DNA from: Coriaria nepalensis
Taxonomy: Eukaryota > Streptophyta > Magnoliopsida > Cucurbitales > Coriariaceae
DNA: 64,000 bases
Reading direction: 5' to 3'
NCBI GenBank assembly: GCA_027186245.1
Contig: CP114483.1
Coordinates: forward strand, 29,766,642 to 29,830,641
The notes beneath the pieces are model-generated. The model was not told the DNA's origin. It searched no databases and was given only the letters and a program-made list of their open reading frames with translations. Both the position numbers and the translations under genes were made by a program. The first letter of the stretch is position 1. Every line of letters starts with the position of its first letter. Of the stretch, positions 28,431 through 40,322 are shown piece by piece.

Positions 28431-29489
28431 AATTATTGGGTTATAAATCTGGGTTTTCCCAGATTGTATGTGATTGATTATCTTGATATGGAATATCTTT
28501 AGATGCTGTCTCTCTCTTTTTGGGCGATGTCCGTAAAAGAAAAAAGGAAAAAAAAAACTGTTGAGGATATATAACTTAGGTGGAACTTTGTCTAGTCTAT
28601 TTAGGGGTGTCGGGGTGTCGGGGTGTCGGTCTGGGTACAAATTTCCTAGTCTTAATTTGACGTGGGCTGTAAATAGATATTCCAAATCTTAGCTGATGCC
28701 TGATTATGTTATATATATATCAAATTTGGACCCAGGAAAGTAGAATTATTTAAGATGTAAGATTTTCCTGCTCACTATTTTCTCTCTAAGATATAAATTC
28801 GTAAGATTGGATACATTTCTGTGTACTAGTTGATTGGGGCTGAGTTTTGCCAAATTTGTGAGCTAGTTCTTAGTGATTGGGGGAAGAATTTTTGCCGGCC
28901 AAATCAAGCGGTTCGCACTTGGCTGAGGTCCAGCCAAATTACTGAGTGAAATACATCCATCGGGTGAATGAATTGTATTATTGACATTCGAATTTTATAA
29001 TTCACTTAAAAATAAAATAATTTGAGTAAATAATTAGAAATAGTTTTATTTCTATAAATAATATATGTATATAAATGGGGAGATCAAGTTATATAATTAC
29101 TAAATCGTATTATGTAATTTATGTAAATTAATAAAATATTAAGATAATATTAATATTATAAAAACTATAACAATAAGTCAGTATATTTATTTTTAATTAT
29201 TTATAATTCCAAAAAAATTTGGTTGACTTGTGGGTTGGTGAAAGTTAAATCCATCATCAGCCGGTAAAATTTTATGAGTTTGGATATAAATAAAAGATTC
29301 ATGGCCAGCCCAAGTGAATTTAATCCATAAATTATGAGTAATGGTTTGACTTAAATTTATAGGAGATTGAGTTTATTGCACTCTACTTTTCCCTTGATCA
29401 ATATATTTGAACCAAAATGAAAAAAAGGAAAAAAAAAAATGTAAAATAAACAAACGTAGCATAACAATAGTTTGGTCTTTTTTGCATGG
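28431..29489. other. 3' region of B3 gene 1 and AT-rich spacer
   Basis: The first hundreds of bases presumably hold the 3' untranslated region. A short GGGTGTC word is repeated three times at about 28604-28626. The rest is AT-rich with no recognised element. Confidence 0.5.
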
Positions 29490-29494
29490 GCATG

Positions 29495-29713
29495 GTAAGA
29501 TTATTAGGAGTATTTATAAGTATTTAAAAGTGCTTATTTTTAATAAAATAAGTATTTTTGCACGTTTGTCAAAATATTTGCTTAATACTTAATTTAAAAA
29601 AAAAATATTTATGCTTATTTTCATAAATATCAAATTGAGTATTTTTTATTTTTTATTTTTTTTTTATAAGTCACTTAATACTTATAAGTATATTTTTTTC
29701 AATACTCCCAAAT
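29495..29713. mobile_element. Possible MITE-like inverted repeat
   Basis: The left end (TATTAGGAGTATTTATAAGT, from about 29498) is answered in reverse complement by the right end (TATTTGGGAGTATTGAAAAA, ending about 29713). The outer parts pair and the interior is A/T-rich with further AAGTATT/AATACTT pairs. I could not find a target duplication, so the limits are approximate. Confidence 0.4.
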
Positions 29714-29721
29714 AGATAACG

Positions 29722-29850
29722 GCTTGTGTAAACGTATATTAACTAAATGATTCGGTAAAACTAAATGATACAATGAGATTCCTAGAATCAAGGAGATGAG
29801 TGTGAAATAATATTTGTGATATTGATGTGGTCAATGCGTTGATGTTGATC
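29722..29850. repeat. LTR remnant of the copia element (left copy)
   Basis: From GCTTGTGTAAACGTATATTA to the GATGTTGAT phrase, this stretch matches 34354-34464 in direct orientation. The shared core includes GAGATTCCTAGAATCAAGGA and AAATAATATTTGT. The left copy has an extra duplicated ACTAAATGAT phrase. The full LTR limits are not visible. Confidence 0.75.
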
Positions 29851-30774
29851 ATGTTGATTCCGTTGATCAACAATGCTCATATGAGAGAATTGAATGAGAT
29901 CTTGCCAACAAGATCTCAAATAAAGTATATATCAATAGCAATATGTTTCATGCGAGAATTAATGACCAGATTGAGTGAGAGTTAAGTGGCATTGAAGTCG
30001 TCGGACATGGCACTACGCCATTGTGGGTCCTTTAGAGCCTAAGATGCACACGTTGGTTCTTGAGGAATGGGAAAGAGATGTTTTATGGCTGCATTAAGTT
30101 GTTTGGGACGAAATATCCCGCACATAAAGCGGGTCTCCATTGGATGAATACATGAACTAGGTGCTAGAATAATGGGCACATGCAGAGTGGAGATGTATGC
30201 AGGTTATTTAGGGAACAAGAATTCACACGTTGTTGGGCTGAAAAAGGCGCTGAAGTAGTGGGTTAGTTGCAAATGTTGATTATGAATAGGTAGCATGAAG
30301 AAGTGGGCCAGTAGGACCAATTTGGATGTATGCAAGAGAAGTGGGTAGGCTCGCTGATGATGTGCCCAAAGAGGGTCGAATGCACGAGTCAAAAGGTTGT
30401 ATGAAGGGCTTTGTACTGTTCAGAGGTGTTGGGCTGATAATGAGCCCAAAAGAATGTGGGCAAGAAGAAGATCAAGCATCCTAGGGTAAGTGGGCCAGTG
30501 GATAATGTGGACCACATTGACGTCTAGAGTAGGCCTAGGATGGAGGATCCAGCGTGGTGGTAAATGGCCTATGAAATGGAAATGTATTTTCCGAGAACTT
30601 GACATGCGGTGGGATAAAAATCCAGGAGGATTCAAGATTCATGCACTTGTAGGTGCTTTGTGTTATGGAATAGCCGAGAAACAGGTAGGGCGAGAAGGGG
30701 CCTCAATTTTATAGTGGTTTTATGGCTTTAACCATGGAAAACAAAGACACTCAAATGTCCTAAGATGGAGATAG

Positions 30775-31155
30775 TTAGGGCCGCCTTTCAAATAGCATTT
30801 CAAAGAGACATTTAGAATGCAACAGCGGAGTTGGGAGGCAGTTATTGAGGTAGACATCAGACTCAAAAGCATGAGCCCAAAATGTAAGTAGTTGTTGGGC
30901 GTGGTGGCGTAACATGAGGCCCGTTTGCACAATGTGACGATTAAGTCGCTCAATGGTCCCATTGTATTGTAGCATATGTGGTGCCGTGGTATACCAACTT
31001 ATACCATGGGAAATGAGGTGTGATCGTAATTTTTGAAACTTGCGCCCATTATCACCGTAGAGATTCTTAATTTTCTGATTAAACATATTTTCAACCACTA
31101 GTTTAAATTTTTGAAAAATGTCGATCACCTTCGACTTAGCACACAACAGAAACAA
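30775..31155 (-). pseudogene. Copia integrase fragment
   Basis: This 126-codon frame (30775-31155 on the plus-strand scale) covers the central integrase core: KVIDIFQKFKLVVEN, then NLYGDNGRKFQKL with the second catalytic Asp region, then HGISWYTTAPHMLQYNGTIE with the catalytic Glu, then NRHIVQTGLMLRHH. Upstream frames continue it (SDVWSPTQITSINGS near 31225). It belongs to the interrupted copia element. Confidence 0.8.
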
Positions 31156-31329
31156 CCAAATATATATTTCGTTAAATGATCAATGAAGATGACATAGATG
31201 CAGGATCCATTGATAGAAGTAATTTGAGTGGGACTCCAAACATCTGAGTAAATATAAATGAAGAGGATAACAACTTCTAAGAGAAGAATCACCAAATGTA
31301 AGTCTCATACTTTTTTGTAAGGAAACGGG

Positions 31330-33215
31330 GGCATGTATATAACATAGTAAATGTAACCGAAGAAATATTTAAAATTTTATTCGGATCATATCCTAACATG
31401 CATATTTTTTATCTAGACCAATTATACAATAATTATATCATATATAATTTATTTTATAAAAAACAAAGTAAATTCCGTCAATATTAAATCAAGGTTTATG
31501 AATTCACATAACCCTTCTTGAATAAGATGGTGAGGCATTCACGTGTTCACTCTCTAACTATTATCCACACAATCATTTCACCTGGTTAAATTTTTATTTA
31601 AAATCTCAATACATAAGATAATAAACTCAAGAAAAAGACTCTTTTCTTTCTTTGATTTTCGGCCAAAGGGGCTTATGTGAGCATTATGAATTTCGACCAC
31701 TAGTAGTAGTATTTATAGGCAAATGCTAGGTCATAGTTTCCTTACCTTATTAGGATTCCTAGTTTTCTTAAGATAAAAAAGTAAGATGGGCTATATAGCC
31801 CATTCAATAACCGGCCACCCATGGGTTATTTAAGCCATTTGATTAACTTTAACTCATAAAAATTCAATTAATAATTTGGCTCATTAACTCTTTAATGTCT
31901 TATTATTAATTACGAACCCTTAAGACTCGTTTTATAATTAAATAAAAGTTCATATGTAACTTATTAATTTTTAATTAATTCAATGTTATCCGTAGTTGTG
32001 TTAGCAAAGCTGCATAACATTATTTAACAAATTAATAATTACCATTTTCCATTGTAGTCGAATTATAAGTCAAATTACAATTTTACTCATAAAATAATTT
32101 TTGTCTATTTTTTCTTTTTCTCCATCAAAACTTTAAGTGTGTTACTTCAAACATTATGTGTATGATTAGTTAGGTTCTACATCACGCCGGCAAGAGGATT
32201 TCATAAACACCTTTATGAATTTATTTAATTCCAAATTAAATTCGTTTAATTTATAAAAAAAAATTTAATTAAACAATTAACTTAATCATCCTCATGTTTA
32301 ATTAATTTTAAGCCTCTAAGTAAAAATTGACTTCTAACAAAGTGTCAAGACTACCCAAGATATGAGAAGTATCATGTTCTAAAAGAGCCTATTATAACCA
32401 TCATATACTTACAATAATAATCTTTCTATCTCGCTAGTATCTCGATTCGTCCTAGGGCATGGTTTAATTGATAAACCCTAGGGCATGGTTTACAGAAACT
32501 CCATTCAAACCATACTACTTTGCAATGATTCCTTATTCAATAAAATATATAATTCATAGAACCTTATTCTGAATACAGAAGTGATGGATTCCCTCTTGAC
32601 CACTCATAATCCTTCTCACACAACACTTCACACCCAATAGTCACCCCGTGTTCACCTATGGCAAGGAGTACTTTGAATGATGTCAATGTATGAAGTCCGG
32701 TACTCAAGAAAATCATGGTGTCTTAAGTGGGAGGATCCCATGTAAAATAATCACAAGATAATTCTCATTAACAGTCAGTATTAATTACCATTGAAAATGA
32801 TCTAAGTGTCACGTTCTGTACTCTTAGTCTCTACCAAGCGCCCACGCAATCATCATGGTGTTTCATTAACACCGCTGCTTATAATATCGACCACCATAAT
32901 AATTAGGTAATAAACTACATGATTGTCTATTCTGATTAATCGATGTCTGTTCTCGAGATCTTATGACAATGAACCGTTTGTATCTTAAGAGTTTTTAGCA
33001 ACTCGAGTATCTACTAGCATGATCTTTATTATGATCTCAGAGTGAAAAACTCAAGACACCGGACTTTATCATGATATGCATTTATAGAACATATAATGTT
33101 AATTCCAACAAAATTAATAAACATGATAAATAATAACTAACTTTCATTAATGACAATAAATAATGTCATGATAATATACGCATAAAGATAGTATCATATA
33201 AAATATTTATCTCAT
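31330..33215. mobile_element. Unidentified ~1.9-kb insertion inside the copia element, solo-LTR-like
   Basis: The integrase reading frame is lost near 31330 and pre-integrase similarity resumes near 33215. The inserted DNA has no protein. On the minus strand it contains TGTTGGAATTAACATTATAT starting at 33110, which looks like the start of a plant copia LTR, with a TATAAAT shortly after. I could not find the partner end or the target duplication, so solo LTR is only my best guess. Confidence 0.45.
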
Positions 33216-33351
33216 CGAGTCAAAATTTGGTTCGCTTGACGGGTATACAATTTCATTTTATTGGAATTGAAAAAAACAGTTTATGGTGGGAAAACAATTT
33301 GTCCCATTCAACTGGTAAAGAAAAACATCTGATAATATGAGAAATTATTTT

Positions 33352-33775
33352 TTAAGGCGGATGTCCCAATCGACAATACCAACCGGTAAGGTTTGTGCAT
33401 TCTCTATGAAAGGTTTGCGGCGGAACATGAAGATGGTAAACCCTATTTTCACATGGCCCTCGAGCTAGAATTGCCCCTATGGCTAGATCCTTCATAAGAA
33501 ATGAGAAATGATGAAACTCCACACACACATTGTTAGCATTAGTGAAATGATAAATGGATAACCTTGTGAATACATGGGACACATAAAATATTTGACAAAT
33601 GAAACTCTTTAAAGGAAAGGGTGAGATTAGATCCAATATGAGTTATTTGCAAACCTGAACCATCCTCTATGATAATCTCATCTATGTCGTCATATTTAGA
33701 ATGAGTCAAGAGATTGGATAAATCAGATATAATCTTATGGGAGGCCACATTGACAATGAGCCATTTAGACGACAA
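33352..33775 (-). pseudogene. Copia protease and pre-integrase fragments
   Basis: The frame at 33775-33539 reads like the aspartic-protease region of copia (IVNVASHKII, then IIIEDGSGLQITHIGS, then LSNILCVP). The overlapping frame at 33636-33352 gives the GAG-pre-integrase end, with NRVYHLHV and YCRLGHPP. The expected protease DSGA triad is damaged. It lies between gag and the internal insertion. Confidence 0.7.
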
Positions 33776-33787
33776 GTCCTCTTTAAA

Positions 33788-34204
33788 TTACATTACGCGA
33801 GTCCATGAACGATTTGCATAGAGCCATAGAATGGTTTTCCATGCTTCCCAGCTTGTATTGGCGGAACCCACCATTGGTATGACAGATTCTGAGATGGATC
33901 TGAAAAGGGCGGAAAGCAGCAACTTGTCTTTCTGATACCAATGGACATAGGGACCGAATGTGGCAACACCTATACCATAAAGAGGGCATTCAATGGTGCC
34001 TTCTAGATAGCCTAATAAGTCATATCTGATTAGGAGGGATTCGACTTGAGCTTGCCATGATGGATAATTACGTGTGGTTATTACAATGGCAATTGGTGAT
34101 GAACATAGCCACGAGCGGAATTCTAGTTGGTCTAAAAAGCTGATTGGATCCTTTGAGGATAATTTTCTCCGTGGTAGTAGTCGTGGTGGCGACGGGCTGT
34201 ACAA
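33788..34204 (-). pseudogene. Copia gag fragment
   Basis: This 138-codon frame has the N-terminal copia Gag features: NYPSWQAQVESLLIRYDLLG, YLEGTIECP, a WYQKDKLLLSAL segment and an AWKTILWLYANRS segment. It ends in a stop well short of a full Gag. It belongs to the copia element above. Confidence 0.8.
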
Positions 34205-34319
34205 TAGTTATGCTCGAAATGATGGATATGGAAAAACACGAAAAACTTGTTAGAGTAAATAAAGCTTTGGTACAATAAATAAGTAAAACCCTTTGATAAT
34301 TTTATTGAGTATATGATTT

Positions 34320-34353
<34 letters not shown>

Positions 34354-34354
<1 letters not shown>

Positions 34355-34464
34355 GCTTATGTAAATGTATACTAACCAAATGATATAATGAGATTCCTAG
34401 AATCAAGGAGATGAGTGAGAAATAATATTTGTTATATTGATATGGTCAACGTGTTGATGTTGAT
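34354..34464. repeat. LTR remnant of the copia element (right copy)
   Basis: This is the direct-repeat partner of 29722-29850. Just before it (34325-34352) lies a (TA)n tract. The PBS-like site near 34263-34274 on the minus strand (9 of 12 bases as in TGGTATCAGAGC) suggests the LTR originally reached down to about 34275. Confidence 0.72.
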
Positions 34465-35090
34465 TCCTTTATAGGGCTTATACAACTACTACGTGTCAAT
34501 GCCGTGTCGGCTCATATTGCTCCCTCTCCTTCCATGGTCCAAGTAATAATAAAGATTGTTAGCCTATTTCACTATACAAAGGTAAAAACAACAATACACT
34601 AATAGGCTTCATTTATGTAATTCATGTCGAAGAAATTTTTGGAGGGACGTTTAGTTAAATACCCTCCCTTCAATTTTTTTTTCCCTTCTTCTCATTTTTT
34701 TAACGAATGCCCTTTACCTTTATTCATTTAAAAAAAATTGAAATTACCATTTAATCCTTCCCTCTTCCTCCTTCTTTCTTGTTTTAGACACTTTATTCTA
34801 TTACTCCGAGGTATAAGTTTCAATTTTTTTTTAAAGATAATATCAGTATAGTGAAAATTGGACCATACCAACATGTTGACATATGGGTCCAATGAAATTT
34901 GTTTGTTTGTTTATTTTTTTCTTCTTTATTCTTGTTTGTTTATTTTGTCCAATGAAAATTGGACCATACCGACATGTTGACATATCGGTCCAAAGAAATT
35001 GTTTGTATGGGCTGATATGTCAACATACATCTTTTTTTTTTCTTTTCAAATATTGATCTTAAAAATTTGTTTGTTTGTTTACTTTGTAGA
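34465..35090. other. Spacer with a locally duplicated phrase
   Basis: A phrase containing TGGACCATACCAACATGTTG (34860) and AATTTGTTTGTTTGTTTATT recurs with small changes near 34958-35000 and again near 35065, close to the start of the Mutator-like frame. No gene is seen. Confidence 0.5.
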
Positions 35091-35093
35091 AAT

Positions 35094-35442
35094 GGATTCA
35101 TCTATATTCATACATTTATGTTTCGATGGCGAATGGATAGATGATAGTGGCAATTCGAAAACTTGGGTACCAAAAGGGTCTGAAGTATAGAAGACTATTT
35201 TAGTTGAGAGAGATGTATCTTTCACTGATTTGTTAGAAATTATCTATAATGCTATTCATGTTGATCCTACTGAATTTGGTATGAAAATAGCATATAGGCC
35301 GTTACCGATCGCTCGTCCAATATTTATAGAAGACGAAACGGATATGAAGCCATTTTTATATAATTCATATTCGAGTAATCCATCTCCATTATATGTTACT
35401 TTAATTCTGAAAGGCAAAAGTGGTGTGTATGTTCAAGATTGA
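35094..35442 (+). pseudogene. Mutator-like transposase N-terminal (PB1-like) fragment
   Basis: The frame from ATG 35094 reads a FIHLCFDGEWIDDSG segment, then has a stop at 35188. The same frame resumes at 35191 with an LVERDVSFTDLLEII segment, DPTEFGMKIAYRPLP and YVTLILKGKSGVYVQD, and ends at 35442. This layout matches the small PB1-like domain that opens many plant MULE transposases. No MuDR catalytic domain follows in this orientation, so it is a dead piece. A sister copy lies at 54901. Confidence 0.6.
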
Positions 35443-35639
35443 TGTCACATACCTGATCTTGGTACTAATGAAAATATGAATTTTATGAGTTATTTTGATA
35501 ATAATAATGAATATAAAAATCAAGGTCTGAATTTGGATATGGACTGACACGTCGATTCCGACCGACACATTGATTCCGAAATTGACATTCAGGATGACTA
35601 AGAGAATGAGGATAAGATAGAGAATAAGATAGAGAATAA

Positions 35640-35765
35640 GATAGAAAACATATATATATACATATTTGCATCTACACACACACATATATATATATATATA
35701 TTTGCATACACACACATATATATATATATGTAGATACATATATATACGTTTATATATATATTTTT
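35640..35765. repeat. (TA)n / (CA)n microsatellite cluster
   Basis: Alternating ATATAT and ACACAC tracts interspersed with CATTTGCAT-like units. The frames over it (Tyr/Ile/His-rich) are artefacts of the repeat. Confidence 0.9.
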
Positions 35766-36880
35766 TCATTTATTTAATTATCATTATTACTATTATTATT
35801 ATTAGGTTTAAGATTTATTTTCTTTTCCAACTACATGTCAGAAATTCTTATGGTTTACACCATCGACCCGTAGAGTATTTCAGTCATAGACTTAAACTCT
35901 ATAATCTAATTATATGTCATCTATCTAATTGTGATTCTATCTTCTATGGTCGAGTGAGATGAGAATGAAGTGGGTGAGTGATAAGAGAATGAGAGCATAA
36001 GAGAAGATGAGAGCATTGATAAAAATCGATATTTCAAAAATAGCTTACTTAAATAGAAAAAATGTTATTATTATATTACGAAAAAATAAAGATACTAAAT
36101 ATTCATACATCCCACATATGTCTATATAAGTCTGTATACATCTTACGCATGTACAACTTAATCGTATCATCATTTATTTCTTATAATTAAATTCCTATCG
36201 AATGAAATTTTATACACTTAACTGTATAAACACCACAATCTTTTCTTTTCTTATTTTGTAGTATTTCCATAATTTGTAAATCAAAATCTCTATATTTCCA
36301 ATTCTTATACTATTTGATCTTCATATTAGGTATCAAGTAGATGGGTTGAGGCACGATCTTACATAATGCTAAACATATGGGTATGACTTCAGTTTCATGC
36401 CGAATATCCACTCTCAAATCCATAACGTATAAATTTCAAGTGTCTATGTCCACGTATAAGGCCACCTAATACATATTTTTTAAGTTCAACGGCATGTACA
36501 CACTAGATATATTCTTCCAAGCAGAGTTTCTAGGCCATTGTGTCATTTCTATTACGTAACTATAACATAAAAGTCAATCGTGTTAGGCCATAGTAATAAA
36601 AATTTAAGATATAAAACTTCTATATAAGTCAGATTTCCATACATACCTAATGAGTAATGGGTCATCTACTTGTCGATGTTCTTTTGTCACCCCAACTAAA
36701 GTCGCACTGAAGAGATCATCCATTATTGTTATAGGCTTTATTTATTTAAATATAATAAATTGGGATAAATTTCTAGCCGCATCTAGATCAACAATAAACA
36801 TTCATTGATATGTTGTCAATGAATGAGTTTATTAAAATTAGGTAACATTATCTACAAATGTAATTGTAATATTTAATTAA
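35766..36880. other. Transposon-derived spacer
   Basis: At 35862 the word ATCGACCCGTAGAGTATTTC repeats the array word of the 0.8-1.8 kb region. The following purine-rich GAGAATGA/GAGAGCAT stretch (35960-36020) is roughly the complement of the CTCTCATGTTCTCATTCTCT stretch at 630-655. No coding content is seen. Confidence 0.5.
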
Positions 36881-36882
36881 AA

Positions 36883-38793
36883 TTAAGAAATACTTATTGT
36901 ACTTTCTAACCACTTCCCGTAGAGTCTTAATATCTTTAAAAAAATCTCGTCAACTTGAATTCTCATTACGAGTTGGATGATCGACTCATCTTTATTTCTC
37001 TCGCACATCATTGTAGCCCTCTCTGCGATGTTATCTAGTTTACGATATGGATCAATATTTATTACATTATATTTTTGGAGTTGTTTTGGATTTAAGAATG
37101 AAGAGTTCAGTTCTTCTAGATCCATAGATGGAGATATGAGAAAAGTACTAGGCTTCCTTATCCTCATACATCTTTGTGGAACTGCATTGCATAGGAGACA
37201 TTATTAGCTCTAACCACCCCTTCACAAACAATCAAAGATATAAGACTTAGGAAAATTTCAAAGTTATTTTTTTAACCGAAATCTTAAATAAGTAATATTC
37301 ATACATGATACCTCTCCTAGATCACTTGAAAAATAGTGTGGACCTGACGAATGCCATGTGGTGCATATAGTACGATGACTCGAGTGATCTGCACCAGTGG
37401 ATGGATAGGATGCAACCCTTATTTTCTCATAGATTAAATCGACTTTACGCTTCAGTCTACTGAATCTCTCCTCCATCTTCTAACCAACTGTCTCAACCTT
37501 CTCTTCCATCATTTGCATCATATACCACATATCACAATCGATAATCGGTGTAGATGGAAATACTTGATCAAGGGTTGGTGTCTAAATCTCCAATTCTAAA
37601 AAATCTAGGGACCCCTCTATATTTACCTTATCCTCCTCCTCCACCACGATGTCCTTGTCATGTCGAACAATATATACATAATTCTTCAGAATAGTCTACA
37701 TCCTCGGTGGTGGGATCGAGCAAAGCCGTCACACAATCAATGATGTCATCTTTAACCTCGTCGTCGAACAAATCAATATTGGCTATATAAGGAGAACATT
37801 CTTTCCTCCTTGACGAACGTAAGATTCTATGTAATTTAGCCTACATCATTAAAAAAAAAAATTACATAGGTCGTTAATTAAATAATTATTTATTACAATA
37901 AAAACTAACCTCTCGATACTCCAAACTTTAATGATTTTCTTTAGCATTAGTTTACTAGAACGCATGGCCCAATTTAAAATCTGTGGTTTATGGTTTTCTC
38001 TAAATGCTCCTCAAAAGTCTCTCAAACGCTTGAAATTACTTCAAATACCCATACCTACAATAATTAAAAATTATTATTAAAAATTATTAAGCAATAAAAA
38101 CTAACTATAAATCAAAACTAAGACTAATTACCTGGAACGCAAGCAAAAAACTGAGTAAGTCCCACTTAATAGTTGTTTTTTCTCCATTTGTAGCTCTTAC
38201 AGACTTCTCCACGAGGTTATCCCTCTTAATCTTTGTATAGTTCTCTCATGAGCTCTTTTACCCAAGGATAATTTTTTAAGAACTCCATATCCTACACTAC
38301 AAATATTGACGGGTATTTTATGTGACTCTCTTAAACTAAAGAGAGCAACAACCAAAAAGTAAAGAAGCCTTAACTTCTCGTGTAAATCTTCCATCTTTAT
38401 TATTTCATCAGCATCTCAATCATGCTATTTCTTAGTTATGCTCTCAATATTTTCAAAACTCTCTATAAGCTGACCACATATAATATTATCATTTCCTTTA
38501 AACTAGTATTTCAAGAATTCATTATTTTTCATTACTTCAACTAGTAAAGAGGCTGGTATTTTATGACAACTCAATCCGGTAATAATAGCAAACTCTTTTA
38601 TTGGATATCAGAGTGGTTGTCCATTTATAATATACCATGATTCATATTTCTTTTTTAAATGAGTTTGGTAGACAATCAAAGAATTAACTATTTGGGTAGA
38701 GAATGTAAGCCTATTATCAACTTTTAAGAAATGTCTGAAACATGATTTACTAAATATTTCTAATTCTCTATATTTAAACTTTCTCTTAATCAC
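36883..38793 (-). pseudogene. DUF1985-like (Ulp1-associated, transposon-borne) relic
   Basis: Minus frames in order are: 38793-38608, with ELEIFSKSCFRHFLKV and YESWYIINGQPL; 38394-38197, with EKLRLLYFLVVALFSLRES and YGVLKKLSLGKRAHE; then 37476-37264, with SRLKRKVDLIYEKI; and 37167-36883. The first two correspond to the usual opening and middle of DUF1985 proteins, which in plants commonly sit next to Ulp1-like protease domains inside Kaonashi-type Mutator elements. No Ulp1 catalytic triad is visible. Stops and AT-rich gaps show decay. The assignment of the last two frames to the same gene is inference. Confidence 0.5.
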
Positions 38794-38989
38794 ACCAAAA
38801 GCATTATGTAATTTCGATCTAACAGTAATAGATGATGAAAAATGTTTCTTCGATTTGAGAATGCAAGAAAGTCTAACCGAAAATGCACTCTGAAAATAAA
38901 CAAAAAGAACAATTTCAATTTATTTATAAATAATAAAAAAAAAGCAATAGAATTTGTAAAAAAAAAAAAAAAAATAGTTAGTGTAATAT

Positions 38990-39160
38990 GCACAGACCGA
39001 CATCTCATCATACTGTGAAATGTCAGTTTGTGCATCTCGACTCAAACCGACATCTCATCAAACCGTGAGAGTCGGTCTGCACATCTGCCATCACAGACCA
39101 ACAGGTTAGATGTTGATCGATGTTGGTCTTCCGATCGATGTCGGTCTGATCCAGATCACA
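38990..39160. repeat. Array of short inverted words (GTCGGTCTG type)
   Basis: ACCGACATCTCATCA occurs at about 38997 and 39047. The complementary GTCGGTCTG appears near 39070 and 39139, and ACAGACCAAC-like forms lie between. Within 170 bases the words alternate in orientation. The layout copies that of the 0.8-1.1 kb array with a different word. Confidence 0.75.
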
Positions 39161-40322
39161 CCAAACTCAAACTTAAATTTAAACTACAAATCATATAATA
39201 ATTTCTTCAAATTCAAAATATACTGTCTCATTTTCATATTCTCTGAGCGAATTATCCTCTTCCATATCCACCAAGTGAGTGAGAAGATAATGAGAGAAGA
39301 GTAGATTCCGGTTTGGATTTTGATGATTTAAGGAGAGAAGAGGAGGGAAGAAGATTTCAGCTAGGGGGATTTATGGAAGTTGTCGGTTTGTGATTTTAAT
39401 GATTGAAAAAAAGAGTAGATATTGGTGGTAAGTTATACGTAGGTTAATTGATAATTATATATATATATTTTTTTTTTCTTTTTTTAAGGTAAAAAAAAAG
39501 GATAAATAATATTTAATAAATAAAATAAAAAATATAAAAGGAAGATAATTTTTAAAGTAATCTCCATTTTTGGGCAGGTACGATCTATAATTTAGTGACG
39601 GACCGAATCTATTTTATAGGACAAAAATATAAGATAGATTAGAAAAAAAAAATTGAGTAGCCATTAAATTTTAATATATTTTTCTTATTTCTCTCGCTTC
39701 TCCATATATATTTGATAAACTCCTCCATGCTCAAATTCCCTGAGAGCTCATCGAATCCAAACAAAAAAAAAAAAAAGAATACAAAGCAGGCATGAATTTA
39801 AATAAGTATTAATCAGTTTATCAATCAAATACTTACAACTATTTATTTTTATAAAATAAATAAATTTAACCATATATAAATAATCTTAATATCTAAATTT
39901 TTTTTTAATAAAAAAAATCTTTTTTTAAATTAATTTATAAATAAATATAAAATCTCATTATATATATAAATCCGTATCATAAAATTTTATATAAATTTTA
40001 TAACTCTTATTTATAAATCAAAACGGACCTTTATTCTAAACTTATCTAATCTTTCGACAAAACAAGAAACAGGTGGGACCCACGTATAGTGGTTGTTCAT
40101 ATCCGAACGAGACTTGGGTTCCTCAATTTTCTATGGCCCACAAAAGCACCAATATTTTTTATTATTATTATCCTTTTTACAATAATTACTATTATTATTA
40201 CTTTTTTTCAATTTACTTTTTGGATTGGGTGCAAAGTGCAAACTTGTTCATTTTGTCCATGTTTTGATTTCTCATAGAAATCGTCGGAGCTCTCATGAAT
40301 GGTAAATGAATGAAAAAGAGCA
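39161..40322. other. AT-rich spacer upstream of B3 gene 2
   Basis: There is no gene. The last ~250 bases contain an (ATT)n-rich tract (40150-40200) and probably the promoter and leader of the second B3 gene. Confidence 0.45.

Larger units (their letters stand above)
29722..34464 (-). mobile_element. Ty1/copia LTR retrotransposon remnant, internally deleted and interrupted
   Basis: On the minus strand the order is: LTR remnant (34464-34354), a PBS-like TTGTACCAAAGC near 34274, Gag (34204-33788), protease/pre-integrase pieces (33775-33352), a ~1.9-kb foreign insertion, integrase (about 31290-30775), a Pro/Ser-rich linker, the first part of RT (about 30150-29980), and the second LTR remnant (29850-29722). 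Most of RT and all of RNase H are missing. Gag has the usual NYPSWQAQVESLL segment; integrase has GDNGRKF and YNGTIERLNRH. The gene order INT before RT makes it copia, not gypsy. Many stops show it is long dead. Confidence 0.82.

Noticed and set aside
30204..30714. Several 60-75-codon frames on both strands
   Set aside because: They fall in the copia linker between integrase and RT; composition and position fit degraded element sequence.
35401..35962. Overlapping Tyr/Ile/His-rich frames on both strands
   Set aside because: They are translations of TA and CA microsatellites.
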